From Methylotenera sp. (GTDB lineage: Bacteria; Pseudomonadota; Gammaproteobacteria; Burkholderiales; Methylophilaceae): DNA of 37,917 bases. Below are positions 9,460 through 18,007 of the stretch, in pieces (position 1 is the first letter of the stretch; the number at the start of each line of letters is the position of its first letter). Position numbers and translations under genes: made by a program. The notes below the pieces were generated by a model, which saw only the letters and a program-made list of their open reading frames with translations, made no database searches and was not told the DNA's origin. The stretch covers positions 1 through 37,917 of the forward strand of contig JAQTXW010000021.1 in NCBI GenBank assembly GCA_028688575.1. Reading direction: 5' to 3'.

Positions 9460-9702
9460 TTACATGCCGTATTTTTTACGGAATTTATCAACACGGCCAG
9501 CCGTGTCAAGAATCATTTGTTTACCTGTGTAGAAAGGATGTGACTTAGATGATACCTCAATCTTAACTAGCGGGTATTCTTTACCATCAGTCCATTTAAT
9601 TGTGTCGCGAGCAGCAATTGTTGAACGTGTTACAAAACTGAAGTCAGCGCCGATGTCTTGAAACACAACTTCGCGGTATTCTGGATGAATTCCATCTTTC
9701 AT
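9460..9702 (-). CDS. rpmE2: 50S ribosomal protein L31 type B
   Basis: This is an 80-aa large-subunit ribosomal protein starting [14 protein letters not shown]. It is the zinc-free type: the CxxC pair of type A L31 is absent and the sequence has no cysteine, while the type-B features ([22 protein letters not shown] at the end) are present. The start at 9702 is preceded by GAGG at 8 nt; a longer frame upstream to 9741 has no support. It follows rho on the same strand, the usual betaproteobacterial trxA-rho-rpmE order, and ends at a strong terminator. Confidence 0.95.
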   Translation of the reverse strand: MKDGIHPEYREVVFQDIGADFSFVTRSTIAARDTIKWTDGKEYPLVKIEVSSKSHPFYTGKQMILDTAGRVDKFRKKYGM

Positions 9703-9819
9703 AATAGTAGCCTCTTTATTGATTGCCGAATGATACGGCAAATTTATGTTGCAAATTTTTGCGATAACTCAGCATTATATTTATATTGTGAGTGCGATGC
9801 AAGATAAATGTAAATCAAC

Positions 9820-11079
9820 TTACCCTCTACGCATGCTGTCAAAGAAATCCGCGTTATTTTTAGTCGATTTGATTTTATCCAACAAGAACTCCATTGCTTC
9901 CAAATCGTCCATAGGGTAGAGCAGTTTGCGTAATACCCATATCTTTTGCAGCACGTCTTTTTCGATCAGCAGTTCTTCGCGACGCGTGCCTGATTTGTTG
10001 ACGTTGATGGCAGGGTAAATACGTTTTTCAGCCATGCGGCGGTCAAGATGGATTTCCATATTGCCCGTGCCCTTGAATTCCTCATAGATGACATCATCCA
10101 TGCGTGAGCCTGTGTCTACTAGCGCCGTGGCGATGATGGTCAATGAACCGCCTTCTTCTATGTTGCGTGCCGCACCAAAAAAGCGTTTAGGTCGCTGTAG
10201 GGCATTGGCATCCACGCCCCCAGTCAATACTTTGCCTGATGATGGAATCACTGTGTTGTATGCGCGTGCCAGTCGGGTGATGGAGTCCAGAAGAATGACG
10301 ACGTCTTTTTTATGTTCAACCAGGCGCTTTGCTTTCTCTAGTACCATTTCTGCAACCTGCACATGGCGGGTGGCTGGCTCGTCAAAGGTGGAGGCGACTA
10401 CCTCGCCTTTCACTGAGCGTGTCATTTCTGTCACTTCTTCAGGCCGCTCATCTATCAGTAGCACAATTAAAATCACATCTGGATGGTTGGCGGTGATGGC
10501 ATGCGCAATGTTTTGCATCATCACTGTTTTCCCGCTTTTGGGGCTGGCAACCAGTAAACCACGCTGACCGCGACCAATGGGCGCAATCATGTCGATGACA
10601 CGGCTGGTGATGTTCTCTGCACCCTTGATGTCGCGTTCCAGTGTGAGCGGGATGGTAGGGAAAAGCGGTGTTAAGTTCTCGAATAATATTTTGTGTTTAG
10701 TGTTCTCTGGTGCTTCACCGTTCACCATGTCAACTTTAACTAATGCGAAGTAACGCTCACCATCTTTGGGAATGCGGATTTCTCCCTGAATGCTATCGCC
10801 TGTGTGCAAATTAAAGCGGCGAATCTGCGAGGGTGAAACGTAAATGTCGTCAGGCCCTGCTAGATAAGAGGTGTCTGGCGAGCGCAAGAATCCAAAGCCG
10901 TCCTGCAGCACTTCCAGTGTACCGTCACCATAAATGCTTTCACCCTTTTTCGCTTTGTTTTTTAATATGGCGAAAATAAGGTCTTGCTTGCGCATGCGGC
11001 TAGCATTGTCGATTTCATTGGCGATGGCCATTTCAACTAATTCTGTGACGGGCAGGTGTTTGAGGTCGGATAAATGCAT
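9820..11079 (-). CDS. rho: Transcription termination factor Rho
   Basis: Rho is a hexameric RNA-dependent ATPase that ends transcription at unstructured C-rich RNA. At 419 aa it has the E. coli length. The N-terminal helical domain is followed by the primary RNA-binding OB fold with GFGFLRSP at 61-68. The ATPase part shows Walker A ASPKSGKT (178-185), Walker B VILLD (261-265) and the Q-loop region [10 protein letters not shown] (281-290). It lies between trxA and rpmE on the same strand. A 13-bp hairpin sits about 90 bp ahead of its start and may serve autoregulation. Confidence 0.98.
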   Translation of the reverse strand: MHLSDLKHLPVTELVEMAIANEIDNASRMRKQDLIFAILKNKAKKGESIYGDGTLEVLQDGFGFLRSPDTSYLAGPDDIYVSPSQIRRFNLHTGDSIQGEIRIPKDGERYFALVKVDMVNGEAPENTKHKILFENLTPLFPTIPLTLERDIKGAENITSRVIDMIAPIGRGQRGLLVASPKSGKTVMMQNIAHAITANHPDVILIVLLIDERPEEVTEMTRSVKGEVVASTFDEPATRHVQVAEMVLEKAKRLVEHKKDVVILLDSITRLARAYNTVIPSSGKVLTGGVDANALQRPKRFFGAARNIEEGGSLTIIATALVDTGSRMDDVIYEEFKGTGNMEIHLDRRMAEKRIYPAINVNKSGTRREELLIEKDVLQKIWVLRKLLYPMDDLEAMEFLLDKIKSTKNNADFFDSMRRG

Positions 11080-11168
11080 GAGGTCTCGCTAAAACAAGAT
11101 TTATATTGGGAAATTAAGGCGTTACTATCAAAAGTAAGGAGTTTAATTGAGTGCTTGAAGGAGGTGGT

Positions 11169-11201
11169 GCTTGGTTTTATAGATTGATTATAAAACCAAG
11201 C
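11169..11201 (-). promoter_or_regulatory. 13-bp hairpin in the trxA-rho gap (possible rho leader structure)
   Basis: GCTTGGTTTTATA (11169-11181) and TATAAAACCAAGC (11189-11201) are a perfect 13-bp inverted repeat with a 7-nt loop, 29 bp past the trxA stop and about 90 bp before the rho start. No T tract follows on the minus strand, so it is not a standard terminator. It could protect the trxA mRNA end or form part of a rho leader; rho is autoregulated by attenuation in E. coli. That role here is inference. Confidence 0.6.
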
Positions 11202-11229
11202 GATTGAATTATTGCTAAGCGTAAAGCGT

Positions 11230-11556
11230 TTAGATGTTGCTGTCAATAAAAGCTGTGAGTTGAGACTTGGATAAAGCCCCTACTTTGGTTGCTTCTACAT
11301 TGCCGTTTTTAAATAGCATTAATGTTGGAATGCCTCGAATGCCGTATTTTGGCGGTGTTTGCTGGTTGTCATCAATGTTTAACTTGGCGACTTTAATGCG
11401 ACCGGCATATTCTTTAGATATTTCATCTAATATCGGTGCAATCATTTTGCATGGACCACACCATTCTGCCCAATAGTCAACGAGCACTGGAATCTGTGAT
11501 TGCAGTACGTCTTGTTCAAAACTTGCATCGCTAAGATGTGTGATGTGTTCGCTCAT
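11230..11556 (-). CDS. trxA: Thioredoxin 1 (TrxA)
   Basis: This is a 108-aa cytoplasmic dithiol reductant with the canonical active site WCGPC at residues 32-36 and the cis-proline segment GIPTLMLF. Length and sequence fit housekeeping thioredoxin. AAAGG lies 10 nt ahead of the ATG. It is the first gene of the minus-strand trxA-rho-rpmE series. Confidence 0.97.
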   Translation of the reverse strand: MSEHITHLSDASFEQDVLQSQIPVLVDYWAEWCGPCKMIAPILDEISKEYAGRIKVAKLNIDDNQQTPPKYGIRGIPTLMLFKNGNVEATKVGALSKSQLTAFIDSNI

Positions 11557-11700
11557 GGAAAAACCTTTAAATTGAATATCGCTAATAATACATTAAAGTG
11601 TGTATCGTAACGAAAAAAATGTCATTAGTGAAGTGTCAGATGTAGACTGAGAAATTATATAAGCTAATTCTCTAATATCATGGCAATCTATGCAAGAGAT

Positions 11701-13278
11701 TTATTGCGTTGTAAATTCAAAGCGCTCAATGGCTTGTGTGCGCTCAATTACTTTGGTGAGCTGTATGTGTGTTTTGATACTGTCATGGGTCATCATGCAT
11801 TTTTGCGCTGGCTGATAAACGCCTGAGGGCGCAATTATGGTGGCCGCTTGCTTAATAGTGGGAATTTCAGGCAATAATAAAACTTCATGGCTGGCATCTT
11901 GCTCTAATGTGTGTGTGAGTGCATTTCTTGCAAACGGCGCAATGAGTTGGACGCCAATGTCTAGCCTGTCTCTTGTGCCGCAATTAGCCCAGCGCACTAG
12001 ACCAATGGCCCAGTGTGTTTCACTTTTGGCTCGGATAGCAATCAGTTCGCCGACACTGATGTTTTTTTCAGCGGTATGATGGCGCCGTATTGACATGCCA
12101 TTTGCGCTCATATTGAGTACTTTCCAGCGCGAGGGCGTCAGATGTGCTGGCATTGCTGTCGGATTTTTAAGCAAGCGATCTGTCGCAGCATGTGATGTTA
12201 ATTTTTGAATAGATTCAATGCCTGCGATGAGCTCAATCTCACCATTTTTAGTTGCACGTGTAAAAATACGCTTAGGCGCAAGCCCCCAGTTTTTGATTAA
12301 ATAAGTCAGCAACCCTGTGTAGTCCTGCAGATTGTCTTCAGCAGCAATGCTGCCATCGCTGGGTAATAGGTTGTTTTGCAGTTTATTTAAATCTTGATGG
12401 ATATTGCGAACCAGATCAATGGTGTGAAGCAGCACATCTGAAACTGGGTTGGGGGCTTTTTTTTGTTTGGTGTAGGGCGTTGGTGGAGCGCTGGAGTTTA
12501 AGCTGATAATAAATACACCAGGGGTATTGTCTAATGTTTCTATTGCAGTAATGCGTGCCTGTTGTACATGGTGTGCTAAATATTCGGCGACACGTTTAAT
12601 CTCTTGTTGCGTTAAATGCTGTGGTTGAGCCAGCGACATGAGCATGGCGTGTTTATAAACATCCTCTATTGACTTGATAAAACGGGAGTAGCTGTCTTTT
12701 TTTGCTGGGATGGGTTGAGGGGTGTCTTCGTGGTTTTGGTGATGGTGTATACCAAGCTGTACCGCGCAGAGGTAGAGTTGATGCAGGTCGCTCCAAATAA
12801 ATTCTGGCGGTATTTGGTAAGTCTGATAGTTCACTAACGCTTGTTCAGCAAGTGCCTGTATTGCACGTTGTATAGCGTGCGCGGAGCTTTTGTCTGTGCC
12901 TAGTTTAATCAGTTGGTTCTGTATATCGATGAGCACTAGCTTATAGCCATAGCCGAGCTCTTGCCATAAGTTTTCTGCTGCAAAAGCCGCCGTTTTTGCT
13001 TGTTCATGTAATGGCAGCAGCGATTGCGCGTAGGATTGAGCGAGCACATCGACGGTTTGCTGAATTAGTATTAGATAGCAATCTAATGCTTGTATACGCT
13101 GAGTAGATGAGATTTTCTGGCGATTTAATATTTCCAGCTCAGATTGCAGATGTGCGGCTACTTCAAGCGGATTTTGCGTATTCACGTCCTGAAGCAATAA
13201 ACGTATTTTTTGCGGACGAGTCTCGGCAATAAAGACTGGATGCTCCAAGAGTACTGGTATATTAAGGTTTAGCGCCAT
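11701..13278 (-). CDS. PilZ-like domain protein (putative c-di-GMP-responsive regulator)
   Basis: This is a 525-aa soluble protein without a signal peptide or TM helix. The first ~300 residues are mostly helical with a PLEVAAHLQSELEILNRQK segment. A C-terminal region around residues 385-460 has the PilZ-type pattern: an Arg-containing lead-in (TPSRWKVLNM), the (D/N)-x-S-x2-G motif as NMSANGM, then a beta-rich stretch ending in IGVQLI. Betaproteobacteria carry a family of this architecture annotated as cyclic-di-GMP-binding; I recall this from general knowledge only. The second arginine of the RxxxR motif is not clear, so ligand binding is uncertain. It is monocistronic, divergent from the TlpA-like gene. 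Confidence 0.6.
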   Translation of the reverse strand: MALNLNIPVLLEHPVFIAETRPQKIRLLLQDVNTQNPLEVAAHLQSELEILNRQKISSTQRIQALDCYLILIQQTVDVLAQSYAQSLLPLHEQAKTAAFAAENLWQELGYGYKLVLIDIQNQLIKLGTDKSSAHAIQRAIQALAEQALVNYQTYQIPPEFIWSDLHQLYLCAVQLGIHHHQNHEDTPQPIPAKKDSYSRFIKSIEDVYKHAMLMSLAQPQHLTQQEIKRVAEYLAHHVQQARITAIETLDNTPGVFIISLNSSAPPTPYTKQKKAPNPVSDVLLHTIDLVRNIHQDLNKLQNNLLPSDGSIAAEDNLQDYTGLLTYLIKNWGLAPKRIFTRATKNGEIELIAGIESIQKLTSHAATDRLLKNPTAMPAHLTPSRWKVLNMSANGMSIRRHHTAEKNISVGELIAIRAKSETHWAIGLVRWANCGTRDRLDIGVQLIAPFARNALTHTLEQDASHEVLLLPEIPTIKQAATIIAPSGVYQPAQKCMMTHDSIKTHIQLTKVIERTQAIERFEFTTQ

Positions 13279-13420
13279 TTTTATTGGTTAACTCTATCTA
13301 AACATGGGGTAGCTGTATGGCATTGCTAGGGCATAAAAGACAATCGTTAAATGTGAGCATATAACTATTTGCTATTTTGTGCTACTTTTTAACAAATTCT
13401 CAACAAAATAAAGGCTTTCT

Positions 13421-13909
13421 GTGATCAAAAAACGGCATATGTGTAATTGGTTAGGTGTTTTTCTTGTGCTGATGCTAGCGCAGTCGGTGACTGTGTCCGC
13501 CGAGATGAAAGCACAGTTTTTAATTGAAGATCTGTCAGGTGAGCAGCATCGATTATCTGACTATCGCGGGCGGTGGGTGTTGGTTAATTTCTGGGCCACA
13601 TGGTGTCCGCCATGTCTGGAAGAGGTGCCAGATTTTGTGAGTTTGCACGCGCAGCATAAGCAAAAGAAGCTTGTGGTGCTGAGTGTGGTGACGGATTACA
13701 AAGATGTACAGGAGGTAAAGGAGTACGCAGACGATATGCAGATGACTTATCCTATTGTGCTGGGCGATGACGAAGTGCTCGCGCAGTTTGGGAGTGCGGA
13801 TGTGCTACCCACAACATTTATTTACGACCCGCTAGGCAAACTAGTTAAGACAAAGCGGGGCTTAATTACCAGGCAGTATATTGAGCACTTAACAGGCTTG
13901 AAAAAATAA
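13421..13909 (+). CDS. TlpA-like periplasmic thiol:disulfide oxidoreductase
   Basis: This is a 162-aa AhpC/TSA-TlpA-like thioredoxin-fold protein. An N-terminal signal sequence (hydrophobic 9-23, likely cleaved after VSA) sends it to the periplasm. The active site is WCPPC (61-65) within VNFWATWCPPCLEE, and the later VLPTTFIYDP holds the cis-proline. Such proteins keep cysteines of secreted or cytochrome c-type proteins reduced; the partner is unknown here. I use the GTG at 13421 because AAGG lies 6 nt upstream; an ATG at 13439 would leave a shorter signal n-region. Confidence 0.85.
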   Translation: MIKKRHMCNWLGVFLVLMLAQSVTVSAEMKAQFLIEDLSGEQHRLSDYRGRWVLVNFWATWCPPCLEEVPDFVSLHAQHKQKKLVVLSVVTDYKDVQEVKEYADDMQMTYPIVLGDDEVLAQFGSADVLPTTFIYDPLGKLVKTKRGLITRQYIEHLTGLKK

Positions 13910-13929
13910 GTGTCCATTCATATGGAAGG

Positions 13930-13953
13930 CTGCCTGGTGTCAGCAGTTTTTTT
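13930..13953 (+). terminator. Probable terminator after the TlpA-like gene
   Basis: CTGC (13930-13933) pairs with GCAG (13943-13946), extended inside by TG/CA with one bulge, and is followed directly by seven T residues. It is 20 nt past the stop codon. The stem is short, so strength is doubtful; the T run overlaps the stop of the convergent DUF3579 gene. Confidence 0.5.
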
Positions 13954-14269
13954 ACTGAGGCACTGGAATGCTGTTGCCTGCGGCATCTAAGATGTTAAGC
14001 TGATTTTCGTTGGCAAAATGCATGAGTTGTGCAAAGCCTTCAGGGTTGACATCTTTAAGCTTTAAATCAACTGCCAAACAGCGCACGCCATTGACTACTC
14101 TTGGTTTTAGGTAGGGGGAGTATTTGAGTTTGCGATCGCCGCCAAAAGTGGCGTAGGTGCTGCACATGCGGTCTACCCAATCGCTGGGGCGGAAAGGTTT
14201 GCCCGCACGCGTGAGTCCTTCGATAATAATTTCACTGTCGTGTGAGGAGGTTGTGTTTTCTGTTGTCAT
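13952..14269 (-). CDS. DUF3579 family protein
   Basis: This is a 105-aa cytoplasmic protein of a family known mainly from betaproteobacteria and without an assigned function. Typical features are EIIIEGLTRAGKPFRPSDW near the N-terminus, a central YSPYLKPRVVNGVRCLAVD segment and a C-terminal helix (FAQLMHFANENQL). It is convergent with the TlpA-like gene and lies downstream of dolP on the same strand, separated by about 220 bp that contain a hairpin, so it is probably a separate unit. Confidence 0.85.
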   Translation of the reverse strand: MTTENTTSSHDSEIIIEGLTRAGKPFRPSDWVDRMCSTYATFGGDRKLKYSPYLKPRVVNGVRCLAVDLKLKDVNPEGFAQLMHFANENQLNILDAAGNSIPVPQ

Positions 14270-14451
14270 GGATTTTACCAGTTTATTTTGTCAAATTCGG
14301 CTTGATGGATGCCACGCATCATCTGCGCGAATTATAACATTTTGGCTGAGATTAGACGCGTCACTTTATTCTGGATTTTACATTTTAGACGACGTATATT
14401 CTGGGTCAAAAGACAGCGGCTTAAATCCAGTAGGTTGCGAGTGATTGGACG

Positions 14452-14483
14452 CAGGTCACCACCAAGCGTGAGAGGGTGACCTG
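14452..14483 (-). other. 9-bp inverted repeat just after dolP
   Basis: CAGGTCACC (14452-14460) and GGTGACCTG (14475-14483) are perfectly complementary around a 14-nt loop and begin 6 nt past the dolP stop. No T tract follows on the minus strand. It may stabilise the mRNA 3' end, act with a factor as terminator, or be a protein site for the next gene. Confidence 0.5.
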
Positions 14484-14489
14484 AGAAGT

Positions 14490-15059
14490 TTACTGTATGT
14501 ATTCAAACACTTTCACGACCTTGTTAACGCCACCTACATTGCGCGCAATTTCAACGGCGTCATCGGCTTCTTTTTGTGTGACTAGCCCCATAAGATAGAC
14601 CACACCATTTTCAGTCACTACTTTAACGTAATTCGCCCGAAAGCGATTTTCCGCGACAAATTGTGCTTTCACTTTTGAGGTCAAGTAAGCATCATTGGCT
14701 CGGGAACTGAGTGACGTTTTGGGGCTGATTGCCAGTTCGTTAGTCAGGCTGCGCACGCTTTCAGTTGCGAGTATAATTTCGCCGGCTTTGATTTTTGCCT
14801 GCTCGTCTGGCACCTCCCCAGATAATAGTACGTTGCCTTTAAAACTAGTGACATTGACGTGCGCTGCCTCACCTAGTGTGTCATGAATGGTTTTGACGGT
14901 TTTGAGTTCTATGTTTTGGTCTTCTACATAGATGCCAGAAGTGCGTCTATCTACTGCCATAGCGCCTCCTGCTGCTGCGCCGCCGACAACAACTGGAACG
15001 CAAGCGGTAATTTGTGTAGCCAATACTGCTGCTGCTATAAGTTTTAAAGTCAATTTCAT
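14490..15059 (-). CDS. dolP: BON-domain outer-membrane lipoprotein DolP (YraP-like)
   Basis: This is a 189-aa lipoprotein with two BON domains (about residues 48-115 and 125-189). In E. coli DolP keeps the outer membrane intact and works near the division site and the BAM complex. The signal peptide ends in the lipobox ITAC, so C20 should be lipidated; a glycine-rich stretch (VVGGAAAGGAM) follows. I chose the ATG at 15059 because AAAGGA lies about 8 nt upstream and a proper signal peptide results; the frame is open to 15134 but that extension would spoil the signal. It follows yraN and the lpoA-like gene, as in E. coli. Confidence 0.9.
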   Translation of the reverse strand: MKLTLKLIAAAVLATQITACVPVVVGGAAAGGAMAVDRRTSGIYVEDQNIELKTVKTIHDTLGEAAHVNVTSFKGNVLLSGEVPDEQAKIKAGEIILATESVRSLTNELAISPKTSLSSRANDAYLTSKVKAQFVAENRFRANYVKVVTENGVVYLMGLVTQKEADDAVEIARNVGGVNKVVKVFEYIQ

Positions 15060-15134
15060 AGGGTTTATCCTTTGTTTAGATAGCGAGTGTTTAAATAGCA
15101 AGATATCGGTGATCACTTGAGTGACAGATGCCAC

Positions 15135-15494
15135 TTAAAAAGCATTCTTTATCCATTCTACTGCGTTTATGTCTAATTGATGCATTAAAATCACATCAAA
15201 ACGGCAGGCCGTATTGCCATGAGTTTGTAAATAACGCTCTGCAGTGCGCGTGAGTTTTTGTTGTTTAGCTGTAGTGATACTCATGGATGCCCCGCCAAAA
15301 TTCGTGTTGCTGCGAAGCCTTACTTCAACAAAAACCAGTGTCTTTCCCTCTCGCATGATTAAATCTATTTCCCCATAGGGGCAGCGAAAGTTTTTTTCTA
15401 TCAGTGTAAGTCCATGCTGGGTCAAAAAAGTTTCAGCCATCTGCTCGGCATTGATGCCAGCTTCTAAATGTTTGGCTTTAACTTTTTCGTTCAT
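15135..15494 (-). CDS. yraN: YraN family protein (UPF0102, predicted nuclease-fold)
   Basis: This is a 119-aa protein with a restriction-endonuclease-like core: A16-E21 (AEQMAE), then GEIDLIM (41-47) and FVEVRLR (55-61), giving the acidic pattern D44...E57-x-R59 seen in the family. Function is not established; members are sometimes grouped with Holliday-junction resolvase-like folds. It lies between the lpoA-like gene (43 bp upstream) and dolP (76 bp to its start) on the same strand, the same order as E. coli yraM-yraN-yraP but without diaA between yraN and dolP. Confidence 0.93.
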   Translation of the reverse strand: MNEKVKAKHLEAGINAEQMAETFLTQHGLTLIEKNFRCPYGEIDLIMREGKTLVFVEVRLRSNTNFGGASMSITTAKQQKLTRTAERYLQTHGNTACRFDVILMHQLDINAVEWIKNAF

Positions 15495-15536
15495 ATTGTA
15501 GTTGTGGGCGTTATTTTAGCATTTATCATGGGTGTT

Positions 15537-17132
15537 TTATTCTAAGGCAATGCCATCGAAGGTGAATCTGGCCATGGGGAGTTGCCTGTCGATGATTTGA
15601 TTTTTTAAACGCAATTTGCCTGTGAGGCCATTGATTATCACGGCATGGTCAGAAGCTTGTTTGGATGCGGAAAGTAATTGCAGGCTATCTACGCCAAGGG
15701 CGAAGTGGCGTATTAGGTCGTTAGTGGCTAGTGCAGAGGCCTCGGCATGGTAATTCTGAAATGATGGGTCTGAGCTAGGGAGCAGGAAAGGGATGTCTAC
15801 AAACCGAATGGCATTGAATGAGCCTTCAAAACTGGCGTCGTTGATGTCTGCATAAGCTAGCGTAGGGGTGCTAATGTTTAAGTGAGGCTTGATGGTGCTG
15901 GCATCTCTGGCTGAAATGGTCAGTAGTATCATATCGTGTTTTATGGTGTTGATCTGTGACTTTAATTCCAGTAATGAAGTGTCGTCTGTCTGAACATTGG
16001 ATGTCAGCGTAATGATTTCTAGTGGCGCTTGGCCAAGATTGTGGGCGGTGTCTGCCTGCCATGCTTGCTGGAAGTCAGACACTTTTTCTTGAGAGGCTGC
16101 GTCTTCGCTAGCAATGATTAAAATACGCGTTATGGCGTGGTTTCTTGCGAATTTGACTAGTGGCAAGGTTTGTTCGTTTAATGACAGGTGCAGATGAAAG
16201 ATATCTTCAGGCAAGTCGACAGGATACAGTGTAATCAAAAAAACATCGCCAGCCTCTTTGGCTAAATGATATTGGTTAACAATGTCTAAGTTTACAGCGC
16301 CGTCATCAGGGGTTGAGGTGTCGGCATACAGGTTGATTTTATTGGGTAATCCATATTTATCGAGTGCTGCCTGCAAGCCAGACTGAAAGGCCTCGGTTTT
16401 TGCGCGCTCATCTGGTGATGATGTGTGCAGGAGTATGGCAATATTTTCATTGGCGCTGATAAGCTGAGGCGCAAGGTCCAGAGATGTGGCTTCAAGGGAT
16501 AAAGCAAAAGCCTGAGCTGGGTGGTCGGTGTAGTTCGCTGCCCATGAGGTAATGCTTTGAGTCTGGTCTTGATTTCTGCTGGCCAGGCTAAGATCAATCC
16601 AGCCTTGTAGATTGTAATCAGTATTGTTGCCGCGTATGTTGATAAGGTGGTCTTGATCTAAGCGCTTAAGCAGTTCCCAGATTTTTTTCTGATGCTGCGC
16701 GGTTGCCTGTGGCGGTTTATCTGATGCGATATTTTGCAATGTATATTCAATCGTAATCAGATGCCAAAGTGCCTGATGCGGATCATCTATACGCTCAAAA
16801 ATCTTTGCCAGATATGAGTGGACGTCAACTTTTGCGGTATTAATGAAGTTTTGCTCGGCCTGTAGTGGAAGCAGTAAGCTAAGCGCCTCATCCAACTGCT
16901 GCTGATGAAAAGCGATACTGCCTTGCAATAGTTTGGCATAGGCAGAATGATTGGAGATTTTAGCCAAGGCCACTTTTGCACACATTAAATCGTTACGATC
17001 TAGACATGTCCTGCCTTCTAAATAGCGTGTTTGGAGAGTGTGACTTGTAGCTTGGGCTTGCACAGGTAAATATAAACTGCCAAAAAGCAGGCATGTTGAT
17101 AAAATAGAAGCAAATAGTTTATGGGTCATCAA
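15537..17132 (-). CDS. lpoA: LppC/LpoA-like penicillin-binding-protein activator
   Basis: This is a 531-aa exported protein with a TPR-like N-terminal half and a C-terminal half that looks like a periplasmic-binding-protein fold (IAILLHTSSPDERAKTEAF, ITRILIIASEDAAS, GLTGKLRLK near the end), the LppC architecture. In gammaproteobacteria LpoA is an outer-membrane lipoprotein that activates PBP1A. The gene order (divergent rsmI, then yraN and dolP) supports the assignment. The signal peptide is odd: the only cysteine (C14, in LSTC) sits inside the hydrophobic core with Thr before it, while a normal AxA site (VQA) follows, so it may be soluble periplasmic. Its 5' end overlaps rsmI by 12 bp. Confidence 0.83.
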   Translation of the reverse strand: MMTHKLFASILSTCLLFGSLYLPVQAQATSHTLQTRYLEGRTCLDRNDLMCAKVALAKISNHSAYAKLLQGSIAFHQQQLDEALSLLLPLQAEQNFINTAKVDVHSYLAKIFERIDDPHQALWHLITIEYTLQNIASDKPPQATAQHQKKIWELLKRLDQDHLINIRGNNTDYNLQGWIDLSLASRNQDQTQSITSWAANYTDHPAQAFALSLEATSLDLAPQLISANENIAILLHTSSPDERAKTEAFQSGLQAALDKYGLPNKINLYADTSTPDDGAVNLDIVNQYHLAKEAGDVFLITLYPVDLPEDIFHLHLSLNEQTLPLVKFARNHAITRILIIASEDAASQEKVSDFQQAWQADTAHNLGQAPLEIITLTSNVQTDDTSLLELKSQINTIKHDMILLTISARDASTIKPHLNISTPTLAYADINDASFEGSFNAIRFVDIPFLLPSSDPSFQNYHAEASALATNDLIRHFALGVDSLQLLSASKQASDHAVIINGLTGKLRLKNQIIDRQLPMARFTFDGIALE

Positions 17133-17984
17133 ATTTTGTATCCTCAGGGCATATTATATGTTGTCGCCACCCCAATTGGAAATCTGCAAGATATTTCCTT
17201 GCGCGCATTGGATATTCTTAAAACAGTAGATGCGATTGCAGCAGAGGATACGCGGCATACTTCTGGTCTTTTAAGTCATTTTGGCATTTCAAAGAAACTC
17301 ATCGCGGTGCATGAGCACAATGAGCATCAATCTGCCGAGAAGTTGTTATTGCGCCTGCAAGCGGGTGAGCGTGTTGCATTGGTGACTGATGCAGGGACGC
17401 CAGGCATCAGCGACCCAGGTGCTGTGGTGGTTGACTTGGCGCGCAAGGCTGGCGTTAAGGTTGTTCCCATTCCGGGGGCAAGTGCGGTAGTCACCGCATT
17501 GTCAGCTTCGGGTATTATGCAAAATGGTTTTTTATTCCAAGGCTTTTTACCCGCCAGCGGTGCCGCAAGGCGCAAGGTGCTGGAAGGCCTAAAATCTCAG
17601 GCAGTGACGCTGGTGCTTTATGAAGCACCACACCGCATTGTGGAGTGCGTGGCTGATTTGTCGGCTGTGCTGGGTGGGCAGCGTCGTGTTACCTTTGCAC
17701 GTGAGCTCACTAAAACATTTGAAACAATTTACAGTTGCAATCTGGAGATGGCTGAAGCTTGGCTGCAGGCAGATACTAACCAGCAGCGTGGGGAATTTGT
17801 GTTATTGATAGAGGCTGCAGTTGAAAATAAAACTGAAGAAATTCCTGAAGATGCAGCCAGAGTACTGAAACTGCTGCTTGCTGAACTACCATTAAAGCAG
17901 GCCGTTAAATTAGCCGCTGACATTAGCCGTGAAAAGAAAAACCAGCTGTATGAGTTTGCGTTACGGCTAAAGCAGCAATCTTAA
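17121..17984 (+). CDS. rsmI: 16S rRNA (cytidine-1402-2'-O)-methyltransferase RsmI
   Basis: RsmI methylates the ribose of C1402 in 16S rRNA with SAM, tuning decoding at the P site. The 287-aa protein has the tetrapyrrole-methylase fold: [20 protein letters not shown] near the N-terminus, AEDTRHT at 41-47, the SAM-binding [13 protein letters not shown] at 88-100, and [14 protein letters not shown] at 118-131. The ATG at 17121 lies inside the 5' end of the divergent lpoA-like gene; a TTG at 17136 is an alternative, and neither has a strong ribosome site. Confidence 0.95.
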   Translation: MGHQILYPQGILYVVATPIGNLQDISLRALDILKTVDAIAAEDTRHTSGLLSHFGISKKLIAVHEHNEHQSAEKLLLRLQAGERVALVTDAGTPGISDPGAVVVDLARKAGVKVVPIPGASAVVTALSASGIMQNGFLFQGFLPASGAARRKVLEGLKSQAVTLVLYEAPHRIVECVADLSAVLGGQRRVTFARELTKTFETIYSCNLEMAEAWLQADTNQQRGEFVLLIEAAVENKTEEIPEDAARVLKLLLAELPLKQAVKLAADISREKKNQLYEFALRLKQQS

Positions 17985-18007
17985 ATCTTCATTACATATT
18001 AAACATC

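Noticed and set aside
10088-10567. 159-aa plus-strand frame opposite rho
   Set aside because: Ser/Thr/Arg-rich mirror of a highly conserved gene; no start signal or recognised domain.
11037-11246. A 69-aa frame on the minus strand spanning the trxA-rho gap, considered as a rho leader peptide (rhoL-like)
   Set aside because: It overlaps both trxA and rho, is Ser/Thr-rich without pattern, contains the 13-bp hairpin and has no convincing ribosome site; the E. coli leader peptide is much shorter.
14157-14444. 95-aa plus-strand frame in and after the DUF3579 gene
   Set aside because: Half of it is antisense to DUF3579, and the rest crosses a gap with no coding features.
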